A stretch of 17,065 nt of DNA from positions 1-17,065 of the forward strand of contig JAEZKY010000220.1 of assembly GCA_023435985.1 (NCBI GenBank), read 5' to 3'. The position numbers and the translations under genes are program-made. The notes under the pieces were generated by a model, which did no database searches, was not told where the DNA came from, and saw nothing but the letters and a program-made list of their open reading frames with translations. Positions 8,517 through 15,688 of this stretch are shown here, in pieces; within the stretch, counting starts at the first letter, position 1, and every line of letters starts with the position of its first letter. Source of the stretch: Bacillota bacterium. Lineage in GTDB: Bacteria; Bacillota; Clostridia; Clostridiales; Clostridiaceae.

Positions 8517-8544
8517 AGTATACTTAATTAAAATTACATTTAAA
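8517..8544 (-). promoter_or_regulatory. Possible nifJ promoter
   Basis: On the minus strand, TATACT (8517-8522) is a fair -10. TTTAAA (8539-8544) lies 16 bases further upstream as a weak -35. The resulting leader would be about 80 bases. I looked for a Rex-type inverted repeat (TTGT..ACAA), as expected for redox-controlled genes, and did not find a convincing one at this promoter. Confidence 0.25.
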
Positions 8545-8620
8545 AAATAATGTTTAACTATAAATAATTTTAAAGATGCTTAATAATTTAACTTCCATTA
8601 TTAAATTTGCGAAAGGCAAG

Positions 8621-8655
8621 TTTGTGTTGCACAAAAAGTTTACTATAGATATAAT
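8621..8655 (+). promoter_or_regulatory. Promoter of the MFS transporter with operator-like palindrome
   Basis: TTGCAC (8627-8632) and TATAAT (8650-8655) are separated by exactly 17 bases, a strong sigma-A promoter. A perfect palindrome, TTTGTGTTGCACAAA (8621-8635, six-base arms around TTG), overlaps the -35. Repressors of drug-efflux genes often bind such sites. No regulator gene is adjacent, so the factor is unknown. Confidence 0.65.
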
Positions 8656-8715
8656 TATAAAATCTGATTAAATAGTTATGATCAAGAAATTAAAACAAAG
8701 GAAGTGATTTAAATA

Positions 8716-10167
8716 ATGGAGTCACGGAAAAGGAATATAGTAATAGCATTAATGGTAGCAATGTTCTTAGGAGCAGTTGAGGGAACAGTTGTTACAACAG
8801 CAATCCCAACTATAGTAAAAGATTTGCAGGGATTTGAAATTATTAGTTCAGTTTTTTCAGTATATTTATTAACCTCTGCAATTTCAACACCTATATATGG
8901 TAAGTTAGCGGACTTATATGGAAGAAAAAATATACTTTCAATAGGAATAATAATATTTTTAGCAGGAAGTTTCATGTGCGGCTTATCGCAGAATATGTAC
9001 ATGTTGATCATATTTCGTGCAATTCAAGGAATAGGTGCAGGTTCAATATTTACAGTTACATATACAATTGTTGGAGATGTTTTTGAACTGGAAGAAAGAC
9101 CTAAAATTCAAGGGCTTATAGGTACAGTGTGGGGAATTGCAAGTCTTATAGGACCATTTTTTGGAGGAGTTTTAATTGACGTGCTGTCTTGGCATTGGAT
9201 ATTTTTTATAAATATTCCTTTTGGAATATTATCAGTTATACTTATTCAAAGAAATTTACAAGAAGACTTAAAAAAGACAAAACACAAAATAGATTATCCA
9301 GGAATTATTACTTTATCAATAGCTATGATTATATTTTTAAATATTTTTGTATCAACAGATGACATAAGTTCTAATAATATTATGTTTGTTGGAATATCAG
9401 TGCTTCTGACAATTATCTTTTTAATAGCATTCTATAAAATAGAAAGAAAAGCAAAAGAGCCAATAATTCCATTTGATATATTCACAAAGACAAGTACAAT
9501 GGTAAATCTAGTAAGCTTTTTAGCTTCTGCTGTATTAATTGGGTCAAATGTTTATTTACCAATATATATACAAAACATATTAGGTTTTAGTGCTAAAATA
9601 TCAGGCATAGCTTTAGCACCAATGTCAGTTGCCTGGCTCTTAGCTTCAGTATTTTTAGGAAAATGTATAGTAAAGATTGGAGCAAAGTCAGTAATACTTA
9701 TATCGAATGTTATTTTGATTATTGGTACAGCACTCCTACCTACACTAAACATAAATTCTGAATTATTAGTAGTATTATTATATGTTGCTATAATGGGCTT
9801 TGGATTTGGTGGAGCATTTACAACATTAACTATAATTGTTCAAGAATCAGTAGATTATAGTAAAAGAGGTGCTGCAACGGCTACTAATTCACTGCTTAGA
9901 ACATTAGGACAAACAATAGGAGTAAGTGTATTTGGAAGTATATTTAACTTATATATAGTTAAATATTTTACTCAGATTGGCATAAAAGGTGTAGAGCCAA
10001 GTAATTTATATAATTCCTCTGCATCTAACCTTACTGTAACAAGTGAACAGATAAAGCTTTCTTTAAATAGTTCTCTACATATTCTTTTTATAATACTTGT
10101 AATAATAGGTATGTTATCGCTGATATTATCAATAGTAATGCCTAAAATAGCAAAAGAGCAGAAATAG
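8716..10167 (+). CDS. MFS drug:H+ antiporter, DHA2 (14-helix, EmrB/QacA) family
   Basis: This 483-residue polytopic membrane protein should export a toxic compound in exchange for protons. Motif D1 appears at about 20-33 in the form AVEGTVVTTAIPTI. Motif A is GKLADLYGRKN (62-72). Motif C is visible as GIASLIGPFFGGVL (about 137-150). About fourteen hydrophobic segments are present and the total length is typical for DHA2. The Glu in place of the usual Asp in motif D1 is seen in Bmr3/MdrP-like branches. The ATG follows an AAAGGAAGTG ribosome site. The gene is monocistronic with its own strong promoter and terminator, and divergent from nifJ. No adaptor or TetR/MarR gene lies next to it. The substrate cannot be predicted. 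Confidence 0.9.
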   Translation: MESRKRNIVIALMVAMFLGAVEGTVVTTAIPTIVKDLQGFEIISSVFSVYLLTSAISTPIYGKLADLYGRKNILSIGIIIFLAGSFMCGLSQNMYMLIIFRAIQGIGAGSIFTVTYTIVGDVFELEERPKIQGLIGTVWGIASLIGPFFGGVLIDVLSWHWIFFINIPFGILSVILIQRNLQEDLKKTKHKIDYPGIITLSIAMIIFLNIFVSTDDISSNNIMFVGISVLLTIIFLIAFYKIERKAKEPIIPFDIFTKTSTMVNLVSFLASAVLIGSNVYLPIYIQNILGFSAKISGIALAPMSVAWLLASVFLGKCIVKIGAKSVILISNVILIIGTALLPTLNINSELLVVLLYVAIMGFGFGGAFTTLTIIVQESVDYSKRGAATATNSLLRTLGQTIGVSVFGSIFNLYIVKYFTQIGIKGVEPSNLYNSSASNLTVTSEQIKLSLNSSLHILFIILVIIGMLSLILSIVMPKIAKEQK

Positions 10168-10170
10168 TAC

Positions 10171-10217
10171 AAATCCACAACAAATACTAAGGGGTAGTAT
10201 TTGTCGTGGATTTTATT
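10171..10217 (+). terminator. Intrinsic terminator of the MFS gene
   Basis: A long stem pairs AAATCCAC and ACAAATACTA with TAGTATTTGT and GTGGATTTT. It has one A/C mismatch and an AGGGG loop, and is followed by TTTTATT. It begins four bases after the stop codon. Confidence 0.85.
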
Positions 10218-10429
10218 CTGATCCAGTAATATATAATATACTTATTTCTTAGAATATATCTAAATTCTAAAGGTGATTTTTCATTTTTTAAAATAATCCT
10301 TAAATTTATTTTTGTCTAAGTTTAAGGATGCAAATACACATTGTTTAATGATTGAGTTAATTAAATGTAAAATGTTTAACATATTAAGTTAATTTTTACC
10401 AATAGTTATAGTGTTTAAGAATTTTAAAC
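10218..10429. other. Non-coding stretch upstream of the sensor operon
   Basis: No gene is visible. A nine-base inverted repeat, ATCCTTAAA (10296-10304) and TTTAAGGAT (10321-10329), encloses 16 bases without a T-tract. A second short dyad, TTAAC/GTTAA, lies near 10376-10392. Either could bind a regulator or be chance in AT-rich DNA. Confidence 0.35.
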
Positions 10430-10458
10430 TTGTTAAAAATACGTTCTGCTGGGATAAT
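10430..10458 (+). promoter_or_regulatory. Distal candidate promoter of the sugar-sensor operon
   Basis: TTGTTA (10430-10435) and GATAAT (10453-10458) are separated by 17 bases. Use of this promoter would leave a leader of about 160 bases. Confidence 0.4.
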
Positions 10459-10521
10459 TAATTTATAGTCTAGTTTAGTTGCACTATAGAGTACATATTT
10501 ATGAAAAGCTATACAAAGATA

Positions 10522-10550
10522 TTGACTAAGTAATAGAAGAAATATAGAAT
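10522..10550 (+). promoter_or_regulatory. Proximal candidate promoter of the sugar-sensor operon
   Basis: TTGACT (10522-10527) and TAGAAT (10545-10550) match the sigma-A elements at five of six positions each, with a 17-base spacer. This is the better of the two candidates and gives a leader of about 70 bases. No cre-like site was seen here. Low constitutive expression would suit a sensor operon. Confidence 0.5.
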
Positions 10551-10626
10551 AACATTATTAAATGACATTTAAAAAGAAATTTAAAATGTTCTGCAATCGA
10601 ATACAATAGGTGAGGAGCTTGTGGTA

Positions 10627-11607
10627 ATGAAATATTTTAATAAAACTGTAGGCATTATTTTAGTTGTAATTTTTTTAGTAAGCAATTTATATTTTTTATA
10701 CTTATTAAATGATAATAAGACAAGCAAGGAACCAATAAAGCCTAAAATAGTATTGATATCACATATAAAGACAAATCCTTACTGGTTAAGTATAAAGGCA
10801 GGTGCAGAAAAAGCGGCTAAGGAAAGAGGAGCGGTTGTTGAATTCTTAGGACCCACAACTGCAAGCACAGAGGAAGGGTTAAAGTTATTTGAGATGGCAG
10901 AGTCAGCTAAAGTTAGCGGAATTGTAACTTATGTCCAGGAGGAAGGAAAATATACAAAGGACATAAATAGAGCCATGGAGAAAGGTATACCAGTAGTTAC
11001 AATAGATTCAGATGAAGAAAATAGCAATAGGTTAGCATATGTAGGAACAAATAATATTTTAGCAGGACAAGTTGCTGGAGCGGAAGCAGTAAGACAGATA
11101 GGAAGAGATGGAAATATAGCTATAGTAATGGGAGGCAAAGATGTTAAAAATCAAAAGGAAAGAGTGGAGGGATTTAAAGAATATATAACTTCCAATTCTA
11201 ATTTAAAAATCGTGGATGTGGATTCTTCAGATGCAATGCTTTTGGAAGCGGAAATTATAACTAGGAAAATATTAAATAGAAATAATAAAGTTGACGCATT
11301 ATTCTGCACTTCAGCCCTTGATGGAATAGGAGCTGCAAAGGCAGTAAACGATTTAAATGATAAAGGAAAGGTGAAAATAATCTGTTTTGATGATTTGGAT
11401 GAAACGTTAAATAACATACAAAGTGGATTAGTAGCAGCAACAGTAGTACAAAAGAGCAATGAGATGGGGTATAGAGCAGTAAATATCATAATGGATAGAA
11501 TTGAAGGAAAAACTAATAATTATTCAGAATCATTAACTGATGTACAGTTAGTTAATAAAACTAATGTAGGTACTTATAAGTTGGGAGATGATAATTTTGA
11601 AAATTAA
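10627..11607 (+). CDS. xylFII: Membrane-anchored sugar-binding sensor protein (XylFII-like)
   Basis: This 326-residue periplasmic-binding-protein-fold protein (Peripla_BP_4 type) should present a bound sugar to the kinase encoded next. A single N-terminal membrane helix (about 6-25) lacks a lipobox cysteine, so the protein stays anchored as an uncleaved membrane protein and not as a lipoprotein. The binding domain (about 37-315) shows PYWLSIKAGAEKAAKE, TIDSDEENS, YVGTNN, MGGKDVKNQKERVEGFK and FDDLDETLNNIQSG, typical of the ribose/xylose-binder superfamily. I prefer the ATG at 10627 because GAGGAG ends nine bases before it; an in-frame GTG at 10621 is only three bases from that site. It overlaps the kinase gene. 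The order binding protein, LytS kinase, YesN regulator, then xylFG matches the XylFII-LytS-YesN D-xylose sensor known in C. beijerinckii. Its pocket sequence differs from XylF, so xylose as ligand is likely but not proven. Confidence 0.8.
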   Translation: MKYFNKTVGIILVVIFLVSNLYFLYLLNDNKTSKEPIKPKIVLISHIKTNPYWLSIKAGAEKAAKERGAVVEFLGPTTASTEEGLKLFEMAESAKVSGIVTYVQEEGKYTKDINRAMEKGIPVVTIDSDEENSNRLAYVGTNNILAGQVAGAEAVRQIGRDGNIAIVMGGKDVKNQKERVEGFKEYITSNSNLKIVDVDSSDAMLLEAEIITRKILNRNNKVDALFCTSALDGIGAAKAVNDLNDKGKVKIICFDDLDETLNNIQSGLVAATVVQKSNEMGYRAVNIIMDRIEGKTNNYSESLTDVQLVNKTNVGTYKLGDDNFEN

Positions 11608-13093
11608 AACCTTAAATAACAAGTTCATTATGTTTGTTATATGCTTAATTATTCCAATAGGAATCTGTAACATCATATCTTTGGCAATGAGCAAAAAAAT
11701 CGAGGATGAATATGTGAACATGCTTAATAATATGCTTATGACAAACGAAATTAAGGAAAATATAAATGATTCTTTAGATAATTTCAATCAATATATATTA
11801 AATGGTACAGAAAATAGTAAGAAAAGTTATGAAAATGAAATAGTTCAGGCAAAACAAAAAATAATAACTTTGAGAAGTAATTCTGATGAGACCAGTCAAT
11901 ATATTTTACGGGACTTAGATAATACATTAGATTCTTATGCAGAAGATTCAAGGAAGACAATTTATGCTTATGAAAATAAAGAAGGATATATTTTTTATTA
12001 TGATGATTTTATAGCGGCTAAAAACATCGCATCATATTCAGAAGAATATGCATCGAAACTAATGCAGAATTATTTGGAAACTAATAGCATAGCCTATAAA
12101 GAATTAAATAGAAAAAGTAGTTTAATATACGGCTTTTTAAGTGTTTATGTAATACTGATTTTAACTATGTGCGTAATATATGCACTAATCTTTATAAAAA
12201 ATATATCAAAAGGCTTAAAGGGGATTGTAGAGACGTCCAATAAAGTATCTAAAGGTCAATTTGAATATTATGAGGGAAATAAAACTGACATATATGAATT
12301 GGATGTGCTTACAGATACCTTTAATACTATGGTAAAAGATATAAAAAATCTTATAAAGTCAATTAATGAAAAGCTTACTATAGAAAAAAAGTTAAAGGAA
12401 GAAGAGATGAAAAATCTTCAATATGAAAATGCTTTAAAAGAATTTGATTTAAAGGTACTGCAATCTCAAATTAATCCACATTTCTTATTTAATACCTTAA
12501 ATTGCATTAATGCTACAGCAATGATTGAAAATGCAGTAACAACAAGTAAGCTTATAAAATCAGTGTCTAATATTTTAAGGTATTCATTAAGGAGCATGAA
12601 TGCAAATTCATCATTAGAGGAAGAAATAAATATTGTAAAAGATTATATCTATATTCAAGAGTGTAGATTCGATGACAGAATTAAATTTAAATTAAATGTT
12701 AATATGAATATAAAAAAAGTTATGGTTCCTGGAATGACAATACAACCATTGGTAGAAAATGCCTTCATTCACGGAATTGAAGCTAAAGAAGAAGGCGGGT
12801 ATATAGATATAAGTATAAATGATGAAAATGGAGATTGTAATATTATAATTGAAGACAATGGCATTGGGATTAAGAAGGAAATCTTAGAGAAGATTAATAA
12901 TTACAATTATGATTTAAAACATATTGGGCATACAACTGGTCTTGGAATAAATATAGTTGAAAAGAGACTTCGATATTTATATAACAAAGGAAACATGTTT
13001 AAAATAGAAAGTGAAGAAGGCAAGGGGACAAGGGTTTATTTAAAAATACCTATAATGGGGGATGAAAGTAATGATGAAATTATTACTTGCTGA
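11597..13093 (+). CDS. lytS: Sensor histidine kinase of the LytS/YesM type
   Basis: This 498-residue membrane kinase should sense the sugar-loaded binding protein and phosphorylate the downstream YesN-type regulator. Membrane helices lie at about 8-28 and 175-200. They flank a helical extracytoplasmic domain of about 145 residues, as expected for docking the anchored binding protein. A HAMP segment follows (about 200-252), then a short coiled region. The His_kinase domain (PF06580 type) has SQINPHFLFNTLN with phospho-histidine H295. The ATPase domain has QPLVENAFIHG (N box), EDNGIGI (G1) and TTGLGINIVEKRL (G2). I choose the TTG at 11597, since GGGAG ends nine bases before it. The in-frame ATG at 11588 directly abuts that site and would add three residues. 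The gene overlaps both neighbours, so translation of all three genes is coupled. Confidence 0.88.
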   Translation: MKIKTLNNKFIMFVICLIIPIGICNIISLAMSKKIEDEYVNMLNNMLMTNEIKENINDSLDNFNQYILNGTENSKKSYENEIVQAKQKIITLRSNSDETSQYILRDLDNTLDSYAEDSRKTIYAYENKEGYIFYYDDFIAAKNIASYSEEYASKLMQNYLETNSIAYKELNRKSSLIYGFLSVYVILILTMCVIYALIFIKNISKGLKGIVETSNKVSKGQFEYYEGNKTDIYELDVLTDTFNTMVKDIKNLIKSINEKLTIEKKLKEEEMKNLQYENALKEFDLKVLQSQINPHFLFNTLNCINATAMIENAVTTSKLIKSVSNILRYSLRSMNANSSLEEEINIVKDYIYIQECRFDDRIKFKLNVNMNIKKVMVPGMTIQPLVENAFIHGIEAKEEGGYIDISINDENGDCNIIIEDNGIGIKKEILEKINNYNYDLKHIGHTTGLGINIVEKRLRYLYNKGNMFKIESEEGKGTRVYLKIPIMGDESNDEIITC

Positions 13094-14378
13094 TGATGAG
13101 AAGTATGATAGAGAAACATTAAAATATATAATAAAAGATAAGTTTTCAGAAGAACTTGAAATATATGAAGCTAAAAACGGAAGAGAAGCAATTGAAATAT
13201 CTGAAAGCATTAAGCCAGATATAATAATAATAGATATAAAAATGCCTGGAATAGATGGAATACAGGCATTAAAAGAAATAAGCGCAAGTCTGCCAAATCT
13301 TTATAGCATAATTTTAACGGCTTATGATTATTTTGATTTTGCATTGGAAGCTGTAAAAATAAACGTTAAAGAATATTTGTTGAAGCCATTTGCAAAAGAA
13401 GAAATAGTTGAAAAAATTTCCCTTGGAGTTAAATGGGTTAAAAGAGAACAAGATAAAAGGAAAAGCGAAATTGAAGACAAGGAGAAGATATATACTTTAT
13501 TACCTGTTCTTGAAAATCAACTAAGCGATTTAATAATAAATGATAAAATTAAAGGTGTAGATTATAGCATGTATTTGCAGTGTTTAAATATGAATTTCAA
13601 AAACAGTTATGCAATGGTCATATCACTAAAAAATAAATATGAGTATGGTGATATTAGCAGTGCTGAAAAAGATAAAGTAAAAATGAAGATAGGGGAATAT
13701 ATTAAAGAGTATGTTAATAGACGATATAAATGCATAGGAAATTATGTGTTTTATGAAGAATTAACATATTTCATACAAATTGATAATGAGGATAGCAAGG
13801 ATTTTAAAAATCTAGAAATCAATCTTGCTTTTAATTTAAGAAGAGAAATAAAAAAGAGATTCAACGTTTCAATAAGAGCAGGGCTTGGAAAAATAGTTAA
13901 CTCAGTAGAGGAAATGATAGAGTCTTATAGACAAGCTATGAAATCTCTAGTCTACAATTCGGAGAGTGTAAATATAATTCACATAGATGATGTGGATGAT
14001 AAATTGATCAGTGACATGTTTAATGAGATAAAAATAAATCGAAGTAAAAATCTTAATAATAAGGTAAAAACAAAACTATTTGAAAATGTAAAGAATTTTA
14101 TTAAAGAAAATATTGAGACAGAACTAGAACTTGAAAGGGTTGCCAATAATTTTGGCCTAAGCGTATATTATTTTAGCAGAACCTTCAAGGAGGTGACGGG
14201 AATTAATTTTTCGGAATATGTAAATAAATGCAGAATAGATATAGCTAAAGAATTACTGTCTAATGGAGAGCTGAGTATCAAAGAAGTATGCTATAAAGTG
14301 GGATATAACGATCCTAATTATTTTAGTAAAGTATTCAAAAAGTATGAAGGAATAAGCCCAGTTAATTTTAAAGCATAG
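13071..14378 (+). CDS. yesN: Response regulator of the YesN type (receiver plus AraC DNA-binding domain)
   Basis: This 435-residue transcription factor completes the three-component sensor. The receiver domain (about 1-120) has the acidic pair in LLLADDEKYD, phospho-acceptor D55 in IIDIKMPGIDG and the conserved lysine in YLLKPFAKEE. A middle region (about 140-320) of unclear fold separates it from the C-terminal AraC helix-turn-helix domain (about 335-435). That domain shows LERVANNFGLSVYYFSRTFK and, near the end, GYNDPNYFSKVFKKYEGISP. The probable start is the ATG at 13071, nine bases after GGGGG. ATGs at 13062 and 13074 are in frame alternatives. It overlaps lytS by 23 bases in another frame. 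By analogy with C. beijerinckii it should activate the xylF transport genes downstream; the 21-bp direct repeat before xylF is a plausible binding site. Confidence 0.88.
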   Translation: MMKLLLADDEKYDRETLKYIIKDKFSEELEIYEAKNGREAIEISESIKPDIIIIDIKMPGIDGIQALKEISASLPNLYSIILTAYDYFDFALEAVKINVKEYLLKPFAKEEIVEKISLGVKWVKREQDKRKSEIEDKEKIYTLLPVLENQLSDLIINDKIKGVDYSMYLQCLNMNFKNSYAMVISLKNKYEYGDISSAEKDKVKMKIGEYIKEYVNRRYKCIGNYVFYEELTYFIQIDNEDSKDFKNLEINLAFNLRREIKKRFNVSIRAGLGKIVNSVEEMIESYRQAMKSLVYNSESVNIIHIDDVDDKLISDMFNEIKINRSKNLNNKVKTKLFENVKNFIKENIETELELERVANNFGLSVYYFSRTFKEVTGINFSEYVNKCRIDIAKELLSNGELSIKEVCYKVGYNDPNYFSKVFKKYEGISPVNFKA

Positions 14379-14464
14379 ATATATACAAATTAAAAGTTAA
14401 TGTTTGAGTTTTGTGTCTGAAATCTGGAATTTTATTAAATTAAAGCAAAATTTTACTAGATGAA

Positions 14465-14518
14465 ATCATGTTAGGCTACCTTTTATTAAGAAAATAATAA
14501 AAGGTAGCCTAACATGAT
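14465..14518. repeat. Perfect 24-bp inverted repeat after yesN
   Basis: The arms at 14465-14488 and 14495-14518 are exact reverse complements with a six-base AGAAAA loop. The core arm reads GGCTACCTTTTATTA. The element lies 87 bases after the yesN stop and would fold into a very stable hairpin. The base run after it is only CTTTG, poor for a standard terminator. It may still stop or stabilise the sensor operon transcript. The rest of 14379-14821 (443 bases) holds no gene; its other identifiable elements are the candidate sites at 14715-14743. Confidence 0.85.
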
Positions 14519-14714
14519 CTTTGTAAAACTAGTCTTAATAATTTCATTATCAGATAAAAATTATTGAGAAGGTATAATTAGAAATATCACTAAATTAAGA
14601 CGAATAATTTTAAGACAATGTTGATTAAAGAAAAGTAAATAAGTTATAATTTATAATAATGCTTTCTCAACAATATATTGATGCAATTTAATTTTAATAT
14701 TATAGTTAGAGAAA

Positions 14715-14743
14715 ATATTGCTTATTCATTGAAAACGTTTGTT
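14715..14743 (+). promoter_or_regulatory. cre-like site and possible YesN half-site before the cyclase gene
   Basis: TTGAAAACGTTTGTT (14729-14743) fits the relaxed CcpA cre consensus (WTGNAANCGNWNNCW) at all but one defined position. ATATTGCT (14715-14722) is the reverse complement of AGCAATAT, part of the repeat found before xylF. It lies about 80 bases ahead of the gene. A clear -35/-10 pair could not be assigned. Confidence 0.5.
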
Positions 14744-14821
14744 GTTTTTCAATTGTGCATAAAGGGAATCTGAAAAAACATTGATATTGTATAACAACTT
14801 GATGAAAGAGGAGGAATTTTT

Positions 14822-15451
14822 ATGAAAATCTATGATATTTCGATGTTAATTCACAAGGACATGCCTGTTTATAAAAATAAAGAGGAGAAAAAACCAAAGG
14901 TTATTGTAACTGCTAACTATGAAGCAAATTCTTATTATGAGACACGTATTGAATTAGATACACATACAGGAACTCATTTAGATGCTCCACTTCATATGAT
15001 AGAGGGAGGAGATACAATAGAAAATATAGACTTATATAAGTGCATTACTCCATGCAAGGTTTTTGATCTTACTTCTGCTCAAGAAAAAATTACAGATAAA
15101 GATATAAAAGATCTTGATATACATGAAGGTGATTTTGTAATCTTCAAAACTAAAGAGTCTTTTAAAGATGAATTTGATGAGAATTTTGTATTTCTTGAAA
15201 AAACAGGAGCTGAATATTTACGAGATAAAAAAATAAAAGGAATAGGTATGGATGTTTTAGGAATCGAAAGAGCTCAGCCAAATCATGAATCTCACAAAGC
15301 TATATTAGGTAATGATATAACAATACTAGAAGGATTGAGGTTAAAAGACATTAAGGAAGGCAAATATTTACTTTGTGCACTTCCACTTAAAGTAAAGGGA
15401 ACAGAAGGAGCTCCAGCAAGAGCAGTATTAATTGATAATATTAATTTTTAG
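14822..15451 (+). CDS. Cyclase-family metal-dependent hydrolase (kynurenine formamidase fold)
   Basis: This 209-residue cytosolic protein belongs to the Cyclase family (PF04199). The defining metal motif HTGTHLDAPLH is present, with H48, H52, D54 and H58. A second typical segment is GIGMDVLGIER followed by NHESHKAIL (about 140-160), which usually supplies a further histidine and glutamate at the active site. The protein ends with a CALPLKVKGTEGAPARAV stretch usual for the family. Known members hydrolyse formylkynurenine, isatin and other amide or lactone bonds. The true substrate here is unknown, and no tryptophan-degradation gene lies nearby. The ATG has a very strong AGGAGG ribosome site. 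It lies alone between yesN and xylF with its own terminator and a cre-like site upstream. Co-regulation with sugar uptake, for example in lactone or amide turnover, is inference only. Confidence 0.9.
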   Translation: MKIYDISMLIHKDMPVYKNKEEKKPKVIVTANYEANSYYETRIELDTHTGTHLDAPLHMIEGGDTIENIDLYKCITPCKVFDLTSAQEKITDKDIKDLDIHEGDFVIFKTKESFKDEFDENFVFLEKTGAEYLRDKKIKGIGMDVLGIERAQPNHESHKAILGNDITILEGLRLKDIKEGKYLLCALPLKVKGTEGAPARAVLIDNINF

Positions 15452-15489
15452 AAAACAAAATATTACTTATTAGCGGAATTAAGTTTTTT

Positions 15490-15545
15490 AAAATAATCTA
15501 GGTTAATATCTCATGGATGAGATTTAACTTGGATTATTTTTTGTT
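15490..15545 (+). terminator. Long terminator hairpin between the cyclase gene and xylF
   Basis: AAAATAATC pairs with GATTATTTT. Pairing continues inward through GGTTAA/TTAACT with G-U pairs and one bulge to ATCTCA/TGAGAT and a TGGA loop. The stem totals over 20 pairs and is followed by TTTGTTTT. It isolates xylF expression from the cyclase transcript. Confidence 0.8.
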
Positions 15546-15567
15546 TTGGTAATTTTAGTAGTAAATA

Positions 15568-15647
15568 ATTGCTATGCTAAAACAGCAATATAAAGATAGA
15601 ACTCAGCAAATAAATCTATTTTAAACGTTTTCTTAATAAAATATAAT
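15568..15647 (+). promoter_or_regulatory. xylF control region: direct repeat, cre site and weak promoter
   Basis: CAGCAATATAAAGAT (from 15583) and CAGCAAATAAATCT (from 15604) form a direct repeat whose starts are exactly 21 bp apart. An upstream ATTGCT (15568-15573) mirrors the first repeat. TATAAT at 15642-15647 is a perfect -10. Its -35 at 17 bases (TTTTAA, 15619-15624) is poor. The second repeat ends just before that -35, the geometry used by AraC-type activators. TTTAAACGTTTTCT (15620-15633) resembles the CcpA cre site (11 of 14 to TGTAAACGTTTACA) and covers the -35 and spacer. The reading is YesN activation plus CcpA repression. Confidence 0.6.
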
Positions 15648-15688
15648 TTGAATTGTAAAATAGAGAAAAGCAAAAAGGGGAGAAAAAT

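Noticed and set aside
8457..8715. Rex-type redox operator in the nifJ control region
   Set aside because: No TTGTTAA..TTAACAA-like dyad was found; the only strong palindrome here overlaps the transporter promoter on the other strand.
14465..14518. Insertion sequence or MITE boundary
   Set aside because: The two arms are only six bases apart with no interior sequence, no target-site duplication is evident, and no transposase is encoded nearby.
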